Source of the DNA: Psychrobacter sanguinis | GTDB taxonomy: Bacteria > Pseudomonadota > Gammaproteobacteria > Pseudomonadales > Moraxellaceae | Assembly: GCF_020736705.1 (NCBI RefSeq) | Contig: NZ_CP085990.1 | Span: 2,480,001-2,544,000, forward strand | Length of the DNA: 64,000 nucleotides | Reading direction: 5' to 3' | In this document: positions 54,896-62,389 of the stretch, piece after piece | How positions within the stretch are numbered: position 1 is the stretch's first letter | Layout of the letters: each line of letters opens with the position of its first letter | Made by a program: the position numbers and the translations under genes | Notes under the pieces: model-generated | Databases searched by the model: none | What the model was told of the DNA's origin: nothing | What the model saw: the letters and a program-made list of their open reading frames with translations, nothing else

Positions 54896-55861
54896 TTAAT
54901 CTTTGTCTAACATATGTTTTTTCAGCTGAGAGACAATGAAAGGCTGAAAATACTCAGGTAAATCGTGTGACATACCTTTGATGAGCTTAAAGCGGGCATT
55001 TGGAATATCATTGGCCACTGCTTTGCCGTGAGAGGGTGGCAATAACCCATCATGGCTACCATGCATCACTAAAGTGGGTGCTTTGACTTCTCTGCTGTAC
55101 GGGTGGATAGAGCCAGTCATCAAAATGGCTTTGAGCTGTTGCAGCGAACCAATAGGATAAAAGCAGCGTCTGTATCTTAGTCTGGCAACTTCGGCGACTG
55201 CTTCTTCATCAATATGGCCCTGTGAGCCTATAGTCCTGATAAACCATTGACCGTGTTTAACAATGTCTTCCTCTTCATAGCTATTAGGACGTTTGATCAA
55301 AGAGTAAAGTTGTTTGGGGCGAGGGGGCGCTAATAAAGGCTTATTATGAGTAGAGAATATCAGCGCAAGGCGATTGACCAAGTGTGGATATTTGGCGGCC
55401 AATACCTGCCCAATAATGCCGCCCATAGAAGCCCCTAGTACTTGCACTTGACGAAAGCCTAAGGCCCGAATTAAGCCGGCCGTATCATCTGCCATATCAT
55501 CAATACGATAAGGAACAGGCGTCTTTGAGTTATCGAGACCAAACTGCAGCTTCATCATGGCGGCGATAGTGTTCACTTTGGGTAAATCTTTACGCGATAT
55601 TTTGGTAGAAAGACCGATATCACGGTTATCAAAGCGAATTACAAAGAATCCAGCCTCAATAAGACGTTTAATAAAACTTTCAGGCCAAAAAATAAGCTGT
55701 GATCCTAAGCCCATTACCAATAATAACGGTGGATTATTAGGATTACCCCCGACCTCCACGCAGAGTTCAATCTCATCAGAGACCGGGATAATGGCTTGTT
55801 GCATTAAGTCTGAAATTGGAGACGGGTACCATTCATGTCGTGACAGAGCAGGGTTTTGCAT
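54896..55861 (-). CDS. Alpha/beta hydrolase (copy 2)
   Basis: Paralogue of the neighbouring hydrolase. It has LLVMGLGSQLIFW, FDNRDIGLSTK, nucleophile elbow GASMGGIIGQVLAAKYP, HGSHDGLLPPSHG and GMSHDLPEYF, so the Ser-Asp-His triad is complete. I chose the ATG at 55861 (AAAGGAG upstream, 321 aa), which lines up with the start of copy 1; in-frame starts at 55903 and the GTG at 55960 would add a hydrophobic N-terminus (SLLVKLPICVAM) that could be a membrane anchor. Confidence 0.83.
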   Translation of the reverse strand: MQNPALSRHEWYPSPISDLMQQAIIPVSDEIELCVEVGGNPNNPPLLLVMGLGSQLIFWPESFIKRLIEAGFFVIRFDNRDIGLSTKISRKDLPKVNTIAAMMKLQFGLDNSKTPVPYRIDDMADDTAGLIRALGFRQVQVLGASMGGIIGQVLAAKYPHLVNRLALIFSTHNKPLLAPPRPKQLYSLIKRPNSYEEEDIVKHGQWFIRTIGSQGHIDEEAVAEVARLRYRRCFYPIGSLQQLKAILMTGSIHPYSREVKAPTLVMHGSHDGLLPPSHGKAVANDIPNARFKLIKGMSHDLPEYFQPFIVSQLKKHMLDKD

Positions 55862-56083
55862 AATTGTTCTAACTCCTTTTGACAGCCAATTTCTAACAGT
55901 CATTGCAACACATATAGGTAATTTGACCAATAGTGACAATACGCTTCTTGAAGTAGACACAGGTGAGAGATTGCATTGTCATGGTATGACTAATACAGCC
56001 TATAGCTAATATGGTCTATAACCAACGCGCTATCTCTATCATTGCCTATGTCTACTATTAAATATTTCTAGTATTAAAATATA

Positions 56084-56248
56084 CTAAATTTCAAGCATTT
56101 CAAAATCTAATTTTCCAACACCACATTCAGGGCAAGTCCAATCATCAGGGATATCTTCCCATTTAGTACATGGCTCGATACCTTCTTCTGGGCAGCCTAA
56201 TTCTTCGTCATAAATCCAGCCACAAACGATACATTCCCATTTTTTCAT
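56084..56248 (-). CDS. Rubredoxin
   Basis: 54 aa iron protein with one Fe(Cys)4 centre. The two ligand pairs are CIVCGWIYD (residues 6-14) and CPECGVGK near residue 39, with a central acidic loop (EELGCPEEGI). The size and start (MKKWECIVCGW) are typical for AlkG2/RubA-type rubredoxins, electron carriers for alkane hydroxylases. It sits alone; no reductase or alkane hydroxylase gene lies near it in the window. Confidence 0.93.
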   Translation of the reverse strand: MKKWECIVCGWIYDEELGCPEEGIEPCTKWEDIPDDWTCPECGVGKLDFEMLEI

Positions 56249-56639
56249 TACAGTCTTCTCTATACAACAAGGTTAATCTTTAATTTTGGAATTTGATTAT
56301 AGCAAACAAGCCACATAACCGGTATTTGATTTTAAGTACGTTGTCTATAAGACGCAGCAGTGCGGATATGATAAAATGGCCGACATTCAAAATAATGCCT
56401 GTGCTAACCGGTCGATTTAAAAAAAAGCTAAACCAGTAGTTTCAACAAAGTTATTTACTTAGACAGAACCCGCTTTAACATAGCTCTTGGTTCTAATCAT
56501 ACTATGTGCTTTAAAAATCTATTAGCCTTAGACAACTTGGTTGTGTTTCTAGCTGTTTGGCGAAGAGTTTGGTTAGCTATTTTGTCAGCTGTTTTGAGAA
56601 ATCAGTAGCATTAGCTGACTGTCATTATTTATCACCAGT
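56249..56639. other. Gap left of the TnpB element
   Basis: About 390 bases with no gene recognised. Part of it was probably the upstream region of apt before the TnpB element landed. A TATGAT at about 56367 could be a -10. Confidence 0.4.
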
Positions 56640-56649
56640 CGCCGTAAAA

Positions 56650-56669
56650 CCACCCACTTCAGGGGGTGG
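56650..56669 (+). repeat. Left-end hairpin of TnpB element
   Basis: CCACCC-loop-GGGTGG hairpin about 75 nt upstream of tnpB, the kind of subterminal structure bound by TnpA of IS200/IS605 elements. Confidence 0.6.
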
Positions 56670-56745
56670 ATATAAGGCGACATACACTGTCGTAAGAAAC
56701 CGTTAAAGGGTTGTAAGTGAAAATTAATCTTGCCATACTAAAGAT

Positions 56746-57852
56746 ATGAAAACACTCAAGCTACGCATTAAAGACAAACACATAAAAAAGCTGAATCAGC
56801 TAAGCGGTTCAGTGAACTTCGTGTGGAACTATGTTAATGCACTTTGCTTTGAGCATCTAAAACGTACCGGTAAGTTTTTTAGTGCTTATGATCTAAGTGA
56901 GTATACCAAAGGTAGCGGTGAATATTTAGGATTACACAGTCAGACCTTACAGGCTATCAATGAGACACACGCTAAATCACGTAAACAATTTAAAAAAGCC
57001 AAACTTAACTGGCGTACTAATAGAGCTGATGCCAAGCGTAAAAGCTTAGGTTGGATACCTTTTAAGAAATCTGCCATCAAGTATTTGCAAACAAGGCAGA
57101 CAGGTAAGAAGGCACTGAAATCAACCATACAGCTATCGCTATCTAAAGGTCAAAAGCTCATCATAGATGTATTCGATAGCTACAACCTAAGCCTATATCA
57201 AATTAACACGCTTGAGATAGTACAAGACAGTCGTAGTCGTTGGTATGCGTGTATCACCGTTAAAGACTTTCCTAAGCAAGTAAGTGGTAAGGGCAGCGTT
57301 GGTATTGATTTGGGCTTAAAAGAGTCTGCTACTACCTCAATGGGTGACAAGCTAACTATTAAGCAAACGCAAAAATGGGCGAGTAAATTAGCAGTAGCCC
57401 AGCGTGCTAAGAATAAAAAGCGTGTCAAAGCAATCCACGCTAAAATCAAAAACACAAGATTAGACTTAATTCATAAATTCACCGCCAAGCTTGTTAAAGA
57501 TAACAGCTTAATTGTGGTTGGTGATGTTAAATCACACTCATTTACCAATAAAAAAAACAAGCTAGCTAAATCGACATATGATGCAGGATGGTTTGAACTT
57601 AAACGACAACTGGAATATAAATGCAAGTATGCAGGTTGTCAGCTTGAGATGGTAAATGAGAGTTACACTACCCAGACCTGTTCGTGCTGCCTTAAAATAA
57701 GTGACAGTAGTCCGAAAGGTAGAGCAGGCTTGCGAATAAGAGGATGGAGGTGTGCTGAGTGTGGCACATGGCATGATAGAGATATCAATGCCGCTAAGAA
57801 CATCCTCGCGGTCGGGCTTGACCGTCTAGCTGTAGGAATCCCCTCGGTTTAG
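56746..57852 (+). CDS. tnpB: TnpB, RNA-guided nuclease-like, altered RuvC-II
   Basis: 368 aa OrfB/TnpB protein. N-terminal helix-turn-helix-type part (NQLSGSVNFVWNYVNALCF), RuvC-I Asp188 in GIDLGLKES, zinc finger CSCC...CAEC at about 312-338 and RuvC-III Asp346 in HDRDINAAKNIL. The RuvC-II position reads IVVGDVKS (residues 256-263), with Gly259 where the catalytic Glu is expected and Asp260 next to it. A Glu (Glu305, VNESYTTQTC) before the zinc finger could take over in a rearranged site. No tnpA partner. The 3' end and right-end hairpin would give the guide (omega) RNA. Confidence 0.9.
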   Translation: MKTLKLRIKDKHIKKLNQLSGSVNFVWNYVNALCFEHLKRTGKFFSAYDLSEYTKGSGEYLGLHSQTLQAINETHAKSRKQFKKAKLNWRTNRADAKRKSLGWIPFKKSAIKYLQTRQTGKKALKSTIQLSLSKGQKLIIDVFDSYNLSLYQINTLEIVQDSRSRWYACITVKDFPKQVSGKGSVGIDLGLKESATTSMGDKLTIKQTQKWASKLAVAQRAKNKKRVKAIHAKIKNTRLDLIHKFTAKLVKDNSLIVVGDVKSHSFTNKKNKLAKSTYDAGWFELKRQLEYKCKYAGCQLEMVNESYTTQTCSCCLKISDSSPKGRAGLRIRGWRCAECGTWHDRDINAAKNILAVGLDRLAVGIPSV

Positions 57853-57869
57853 CGAGGGGAGGAAGTCAA
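57840..57869 (+). repeat. Right-end hairpin of TnpB element / omega RNA end
   Basis: CCCCTCG-GTTTAG-CGAGGGG hairpin (57840-57859) overlaps the tnpB stop codon (57850-57852), then GGAAGTCAA. In related elements the transposon right end is the 3' end of the guide-RNA scaffold and the guide lies just outside, here in the upstream region of apt. Confidence 0.55.
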
Positions 57870-57907
57870 CCATGATACTCTCTGATCCCTAACTGTTGGA
57901 AAAACTT

Positions 57908-58495
57908 ATGAGTGATACCCCTCAAAGTATCTTGAATCAACAAGATGCAACTTCTAAGCTACTTAACAATGATGTTTTACAATCCCGTAGACAGCATGAC
58001 CTATGGAAGGCCATTCGTACTGTCTCTGACTTTCCTAAGCCTGGCATTGATTTTTATGACATCACACCTTTGCTATTGGATCAGGTTGATGAAGTAATCG
58101 ATGCCTTATTAGGTGCTTTACCAGAAGGTCTGCTAGACGAAATTGATTGCTTTGTGGCAGTTGAGGCACGCGGCTTTGTCTTTGCCAGTTTATTGGCAGG
58201 CAGACTAGGTAAAGGGATGATATTGCTACGCAAACCAGGCAAGTTACCACCACCTGTGGCCAATAAGTCTTACGCTTTAGAGTACGGCAGTGATACCTTA
58301 GAAATCCAAGGCGGCTTAACACCGAAAAAAGTGCTATTGGTCGATGATATTTTGGCAACGGGCGGTACCTTAAATACGGCTTATAACTTATGTAAAGAAT
58401 CGGGCCATGATGTGACTGGCGTGTTGGTGCTGCTTGATTTGGTGGATTTACATCCGGCGTTTCCTGTACCAGTTTACACCGTACTTGAAGGCTAA
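57908..58495 (+). CDS. apt: Adenine phosphoribosyltransferase
   Basis: Salvages adenine to AMP with PRPP. Blocks seen: IRTVSDFPKPGIDFYDITPLL, FVAVEARGFVFASLLAGRLGKG, LLRKPGKLPP and the PRPP-binding VLLVDDILATGGTLNTAYNL. 195 aa from the ATG at 57908; a TTG at 57896 would add four residues. The N-terminus has ~30 residues more than usual. It starts only 55 nt after tnpB; its original promoter may be displaced. Confidence 0.94.
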   Translation: MSDTPQSILNQQDATSKLLNNDVLQSRRQHDLWKAIRTVSDFPKPGIDFYDITPLLLDQVDEVIDALLGALPEGLLDEIDCFVAVEARGFVFASLLAGRLGKGMILLRKPGKLPPPVANKSYALEYGSDTLEIQGGLTPKKVLLVDDILATGGTLNTAYNLCKESGHDVTGVLVLLDLVDLHPAFPVPVYTVLEG

Positions 58496-58594
58496 GTTAT
58501 AGTTGTTAGAATTAAAGTTATTAGGGTTATATTTTTTAGGTTTTAACTGATTGTTAAGGCTGTTAATTTAACCCTGATAATCTAAACATGAAAT

Positions 58595-58622
58595 AAAAAC
58601 TCTACGCTGACGTAGAGTTTTT
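58595..58622. terminator. Bidirectional terminator, apt / transaldolase
   Basis: Perfect 12-bp stem AAAAACTCTACG / CGTAGAGTTTTT with CTGA loop and T-runs on both sides, between convergent apt and tal. Confidence 0.87.
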
Positions 58623-58646
58623 TTATGACTGTTGTTAGTACGACTA

Positions 58647-59594
58647 TTATTTACTTAATTGCATTAAAGCTTTGGCCAACTCGTCACGCGCTGAGATGAA
58701 GCCATCAATACCTTTAGGTAGCAAATGCTGAGTGATGCTGTCTTTTTCATATTCTGCATTGAATTGATCACCAGTTAAACTCACTTTTGGCATGGTTTCA
58801 CTGATCATATCCGCCGATAGCGCTTGCTCTACATGAGTATCTAATGCCGCTAGATCATCCAGCAAGTCAGGTGAGATGGTTAATAAATCACAACCCCCTA
58901 AAGCTAGAATCTGATCCACACTTCTGAAGCTTGCACCCATAACCTGAGTTTTGTAACCGTGCTGCTTGTAATACTGATAAGTGCGTTTTACCGACTGTAC
59001 ACCCATGTCTTCACTGACAGGTATTATTTGACGGTTTTGTTCACGTTTTTGCCAATCAAGAATACGGCCCACAAAAGGCGAGATAAGCGTTACGCCAGCT
59101 TCAGCACAGGCCACCGCTTGATGCTGACCAAAGATTAAAGTTAGGTTACAGTGAATGCCTTCTTTTTCTAATTGTTCAGCGGCTTTAATACCCTGCCAAG
59201 TAGCAGCGATTTTAATCAAGATACGGTCTTTGTCTACGCCGGCACGCGCATAAGCTTCCATAAATTCATGAGCTTTGGCAATGGTCGCTTCTGTGTCATA
59301 AGACAATCTAGCATCCACTTCTGTTGAAACACGACCATCGATTAATTTTAGGATGTCGCAGCCCACTTGAATGGTTAAGTTATCGATGACGTTGTCAATC
59401 ATGTCATCGCCATCACTTGAGTAACGATTTAGGGTGTCAGAAAGCATGGCCTGCTTATCAGGGTGGGTGAGTGCTTTGGTAATTAGACTGGGATTGGTTG
59501 TTGCATCAACAGGCTTTAAGCGGGCTATGGCACTTAAGTCTCCCGTATCAGCAACAATGGTGGTCATGGATTGTAATTGTGATAAGGCACTCAT
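58647..59594 (-). CDS. tal: Transaldolase
   Basis: Pentose phosphate enzyme moving a dihydroxyacetone unit between sugar phosphates. The Schiff-base Lys lies in RILIKIAATWQGIKAAE (about residue 132). Other typical parts: VDATTNPSLITKA near the start, CNLTLIFGQHQAVACAEAGVTLISPFVGRILDW, and GCDLLTISPDLLDDL. 315 aa from the ATG at 59594, which lies 7 nt after AGGA; an ATG three bases upstream is possible. Type TalB. Confidence 0.94.
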   Translation of the reverse strand: MSALSQLQSMTTIVADTGDLSAIARLKPVDATTNPSLITKALTHPDKQAMLSDTLNRYSSDGDDMIDNVIDNLTIQVGCDILKLIDGRVSTEVDARLSYDTEATIAKAHEFMEAYARAGVDKDRILIKIAATWQGIKAAEQLEKEGIHCNLTLIFGQHQAVACAEAGVTLISPFVGRILDWQKREQNRQIIPVSEDMGVQSVKRTYQYYKQHGYKTQVMGASFRSVDQILALGGCDLLTISPDLLDDLAALDTHVEQALSADMISETMPKVSLTGDQFNAEYEKDSITQHLLPKGIDGFISARDELAKALMQLSK

Positions 59595-59904
59595 CATGTA
59601 TTCCTAATTTGTTTCTATGAGATTAAAAAATATCAAGGGTATCATTACAGCGTTATATGCTAATTTATACTTTTTCTACAAAAAACGCTGGCCCTCTAGC
59701 GTTAATTTTACCAGAGTATTAAACTAGCTATGTGCTGAATATAATTAAAAATACACTTAACGCCCCAAACTTTTGATTAAAATGGGAGGTAAGTGTATCG
59801 ACAACTCAAACGACGCTATCTTAACAGGGCGTAAGTTTGTTATAGTTACTTTATTATGACTTGTAACGTATCCAATTATCATAACATGACCCATAGGCTT
59901 TTTT
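59595..59904. other. Divergent gap tal / pheA
   Basis: About 310 bases between divergent genes. No attenuator with a Phe-rich leader peptide was recognised, although pheA of enterics has one. Confidence 0.4.
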
Positions 59905-61083
59905 ATGACTTCGTCAACAAATAACGATAATAACCATAATAATAGTAAAACCACACCTGCTAAGGAGCAGTTCACGGCGCCAGAAGATGTTTTGGTTGAG
60001 CTGCGCCAAAAAATTGACCATGTGGATGGTGAAATTTTACAGCTGATTAGTAACCGTGCCAAGCTTGCTCAAGAAGTGGCTGTCTTCAAAAAAGAACACG
60101 CAGATGAGGTGGATTCAAATCCTATTTTTTATCGCCCAGAGCGTGAAGCTCAAGTATTAAAGAACATTATGAAGCGCAATCAAGCTTCAGACAGTCCTAT
60201 TAGCGATGAAAAAATGGCCCGCTTATTCCGCGAGATTATGTCAGTGTGCTTAGACTTAGAAGCCCCGCAAAAAATCGCTTTCTTAGGGCCGGTCGGCACC
60301 TTTACCCATGCGGCTGCCTTAAAGCATTTTGGTAAAGCTTCTACCACTGTTCCTTTAACCACCATTACCGATGTTTTCCGTGAAGTTGAGTCTGGCTCAG
60401 CTATGTATGGGGTGGTGCCGGTAGAGAACTCATCTGAAGGTGTGGTTAACCATACTTTAGATGGTTTCTTAAATTCTTCGTTAAAAATTATCGGTGAAGT
60501 AGAGCTGCCTATCCATCAAAACTTCTTGGTTGCTGAACACACCAAAATTGACAGCTTAAGTCGTATTTACTCTCATCAACAGTCTTTGGCACAATGCCGT
60601 CATTGGCTAGATGTGAACTATCCCAATGTTGAGCGTGTTCAAGTATCTAGTAATGGGGAAGCGGCACGTAGATTGCAAAATGAATGGCATTCAGCGGCGA
60701 TTGCAGGGGATGTGGCGGTAGCCGAATATGGGCTACATAAACTTCATGAAAACATTGAAGACAATCCAGGCAACACCACTCGATTCTTAATCATTGGTCG
60801 TGAAGATATCGCCCCATCAGGTCAGGACAAAACCTCTATTTTGGTTTCTGCACACAACAAAGCTGGTGCGCTTATTGAAATATTGAAGCCCCTGTCTAAG
60901 CATGGTGTATCAATGACCAGTATTGAGACCCGTCCTGAGCGCCCTAATAAATGGTCGTACGTTTTCTTTATCGATATGGAAGGTCATATTGAAGATGAAA
61001 ATGTAAAAGCAGCTATTGAAGAGATTCGCCCGTTAGTCAGGGATGTCAGAATCTTGGGCTCTTATCCTCAAGCCGTTATTTAG
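59905..61083 (+). CDS. pheA: Bifunctional chorismate mutase / prephenate dehydratase
   Basis: P-protein of phenylalanine synthesis. The chorismate mutase part (about residues 30-115) starts LVELRQKIDHVDGEILQLISNRAKLAQEVAVFK and the prephenate dehydratase part follows (IAFLGPVGTFTHAAALKHFG, VVPVENSSEGVVNHTLD, NTTRFLIIG). The C-terminal ACT domain (SILVSAHNKAGALIEILKPL, SIETRPE) should sense phenylalanine. 392 aa. The N-terminal ~25 residues are Asn/Ser/Thr-rich. Confidence 0.95.
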   Translation: MTSSTNNDNNHNNSKTTPAKEQFTAPEDVLVELRQKIDHVDGEILQLISNRAKLAQEVAVFKKEHADEVDSNPIFYRPEREAQVLKNIMKRNQASDSPISDEKMARLFREIMSVCLDLEAPQKIAFLGPVGTFTHAAALKHFGKASTTVPLTTITDVFREVESGSAMYGVVPVENSSEGVVNHTLDGFLNSSLKIIGEVELPIHQNFLVAEHTKIDSLSRIYSHQQSLAQCRHWLDVNYPNVERVQVSSNGEAARRLQNEWHSAAIAGDVAVAEYGLHKLHENIEDNPGNTTRFLIIGREDIAPSGQDKTSILVSAHNKAGALIEILKPLSKHGVSMTSIETRPERPNKWSYVFFIDMEGHIEDENVKAAIEEIRPLVRDVRILGSYPQAVI

Positions 61084-61159
61084 AAAGTTGTTTTATTTGT
61101 CCCATTAATCAGCCTACTGGCTACTTGTTTTTAAACTCGGTTATAAATTAGGTAATACG

Positions 61160-62263
61160 ATGACCCAAAAAACATTTTTGACTCCCGCCTACGAGAGCAT
61201 TTCAAAGCTACAAGCTTATCAAACAGGTAAGTCTGTGGAAGATATTAAGCGTGAAGACGAGGTCAATGATGTACTAAAGCTTGCCAGTAACGAGAACCCT
61301 TTGGGCTCATCGCCTTATGTGACGTTGGCCATTACTAAGAAGCTTGATCAGCTGGCCCGTTATCCCGATGGCAATGGTTCTGATTTAAAGCAGGCAGTGG
61401 CTGATTTTAACGATGTTGATAGTACTCAGGTCACGTTGGGCAATGGCTCTAATGACTTATTGGATATTATTGCGCGTACCTTTGTCAGTCATAACGATGC
61501 GATTGTCTACAGTGAGTATTCTTTTATTGTCTATTCAATGCTAGCGAAGATGATTGGTGCCACAGGTATTGAAGTACCCGCTAAGCGTTATGGTCATGAC
61601 TTAGAGGCAATGTTAGAAGCAGTACAGCAGAATCAAAATGTCCGTATGGTATTCATTGCTAACCCCAACAATCCCACCGGCACTTTATTAAGCAAACAAG
61701 ATATTTTGCACTTTGTAGAACAGGTGCCTTCTCATGTATTAATCGTGCTTGATGAAGCTTATATCGAATATTGCCCAGAGAGTAATAATCGCCAGTTAAT
61801 TGATGATTTTGATAATGTCATTATCGTTAGAACTTTCTCCAAAGCTTATGGGCTGGCAGGTCTGCGTGTGGGTTACGCATTAAGTCATCCTAACGTGGCA
61901 AACTTATTAAACCGTATCAGACAGCCATTCAACGTCAGCTTATTGGCACAGTCGGCTGCGGTCGCTGCTTTAGCGGATCAAGACTTTATTGCTAAAGTAC
62001 ACAAGATTAATGACGGTCAAATGCGCTGGATCTGTAAGCAGTTTGATGCGCTAGGCTTAGGCTTTGTGAAATCTTATGCCAACTTTGTGATGGTCAATGT
62101 GGGGGATGCCGCAGGTATCTGCCAAGCTCTGCTACAGCAAGGCGTCATCGTCCGTCCTTTAGCTGATTATGGCCTTGATGAGTGGTTACGCATCACTGTG
62201 GGCACACCTGAGGATAATACCCGACTCATTGACACCTTGCGTGACACTTTAGAGTCTATGTAA
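61160..62263 (+). CDS. hisC: Histidinol-phosphate / aromatic aminotransferase
   Basis: PLP aminotransferase of the HisC2 type. LASNENPLGSSPYV, YPDGNGSDLKQAV, ANPNNPTGTLL, the PLP Lys in RTFSKAYGLAGLRVGYAL and the end WLRITVGTPEDN are diagnostic. 367 aa. Next to pheA and tyrA-aroA this copy may also transaminate prephenate or aromatic 2-oxoacids; that is inferred from context. SD TAGGT before the ATG. Confidence 0.93.
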   Translation: MTQKTFLTPAYESISKLQAYQTGKSVEDIKREDEVNDVLKLASNENPLGSSPYVTLAITKKLDQLARYPDGNGSDLKQAVADFNDVDSTQVTLGNGSNDLLDIIARTFVSHNDAIVYSEYSFIVYSMLAKMIGATGIEVPAKRYGHDLEAMLEAVQQNQNVRMVFIANPNNPTGTLLSKQDILHFVEQVPSHVLIVLDEAYIEYCPESNNRQLIDDFDNVIIVRTFSKAYGLAGLRVGYALSHPNVANLLNRIRQPFNVSLLAQSAAVAALADQDFIAKVHKINDGQMRWICKQFDALGLGFVKSYANFVMVNVGDAAGICQALLQQGVIVRPLADYGLDEWLRITVGTPEDNTRLIDTLRDTLESM

Positions 62264-62336
62264 TCGCTTCGAGCATTAAAAATAGAGTACTGAAAGCTAA
62301 CTATAGGCTTTGGGCACTGAGAATAAAGTGCTGAAA

Positions 62337-62370
62337 GCTTTTAAAAATATAATGCTTTTAAAAATATAAT
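62337..62370 (+). repeat. 17-bp perfect tandem duplication before tyrA-aroA
   Basis: GCTTTTAAAAATATAAT occurs twice in a row (62337-62353 and 62354-62370), 20 nt before the tyrA-aroA start. Function unknown; could bear on promoter or leader spacing. Confidence 0.85.
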
Positions 62371-62389
62371 AAAAATAGGTTAATAAGTG

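Larger units (their letters stand above)
56640..57869 (+). mobile_element. Solo TnpB element, IS200/IS605 type
   Basis: TnpB gene with hairpins at both ends: 56650-56669 (CCACCC / GGGTGG) and 56678-56692 (CGACA / TGTCG) on the left, and CCCCTCG / CGAGGGG (57840-57859) on the right, overlapping the tnpB stop. A TCAA after the right hairpin (57866-57869) is a usual right cleavage tetranucleotide. No tnpA lies inside, so it is not autonomous. The exact ends are estimates. Confidence 0.75.

Noticed and set aside
59595..59904. Phe-attenuator leader before pheA
   Set aside because: No Phe-rich leader peptide or alternative hairpins were recognised.
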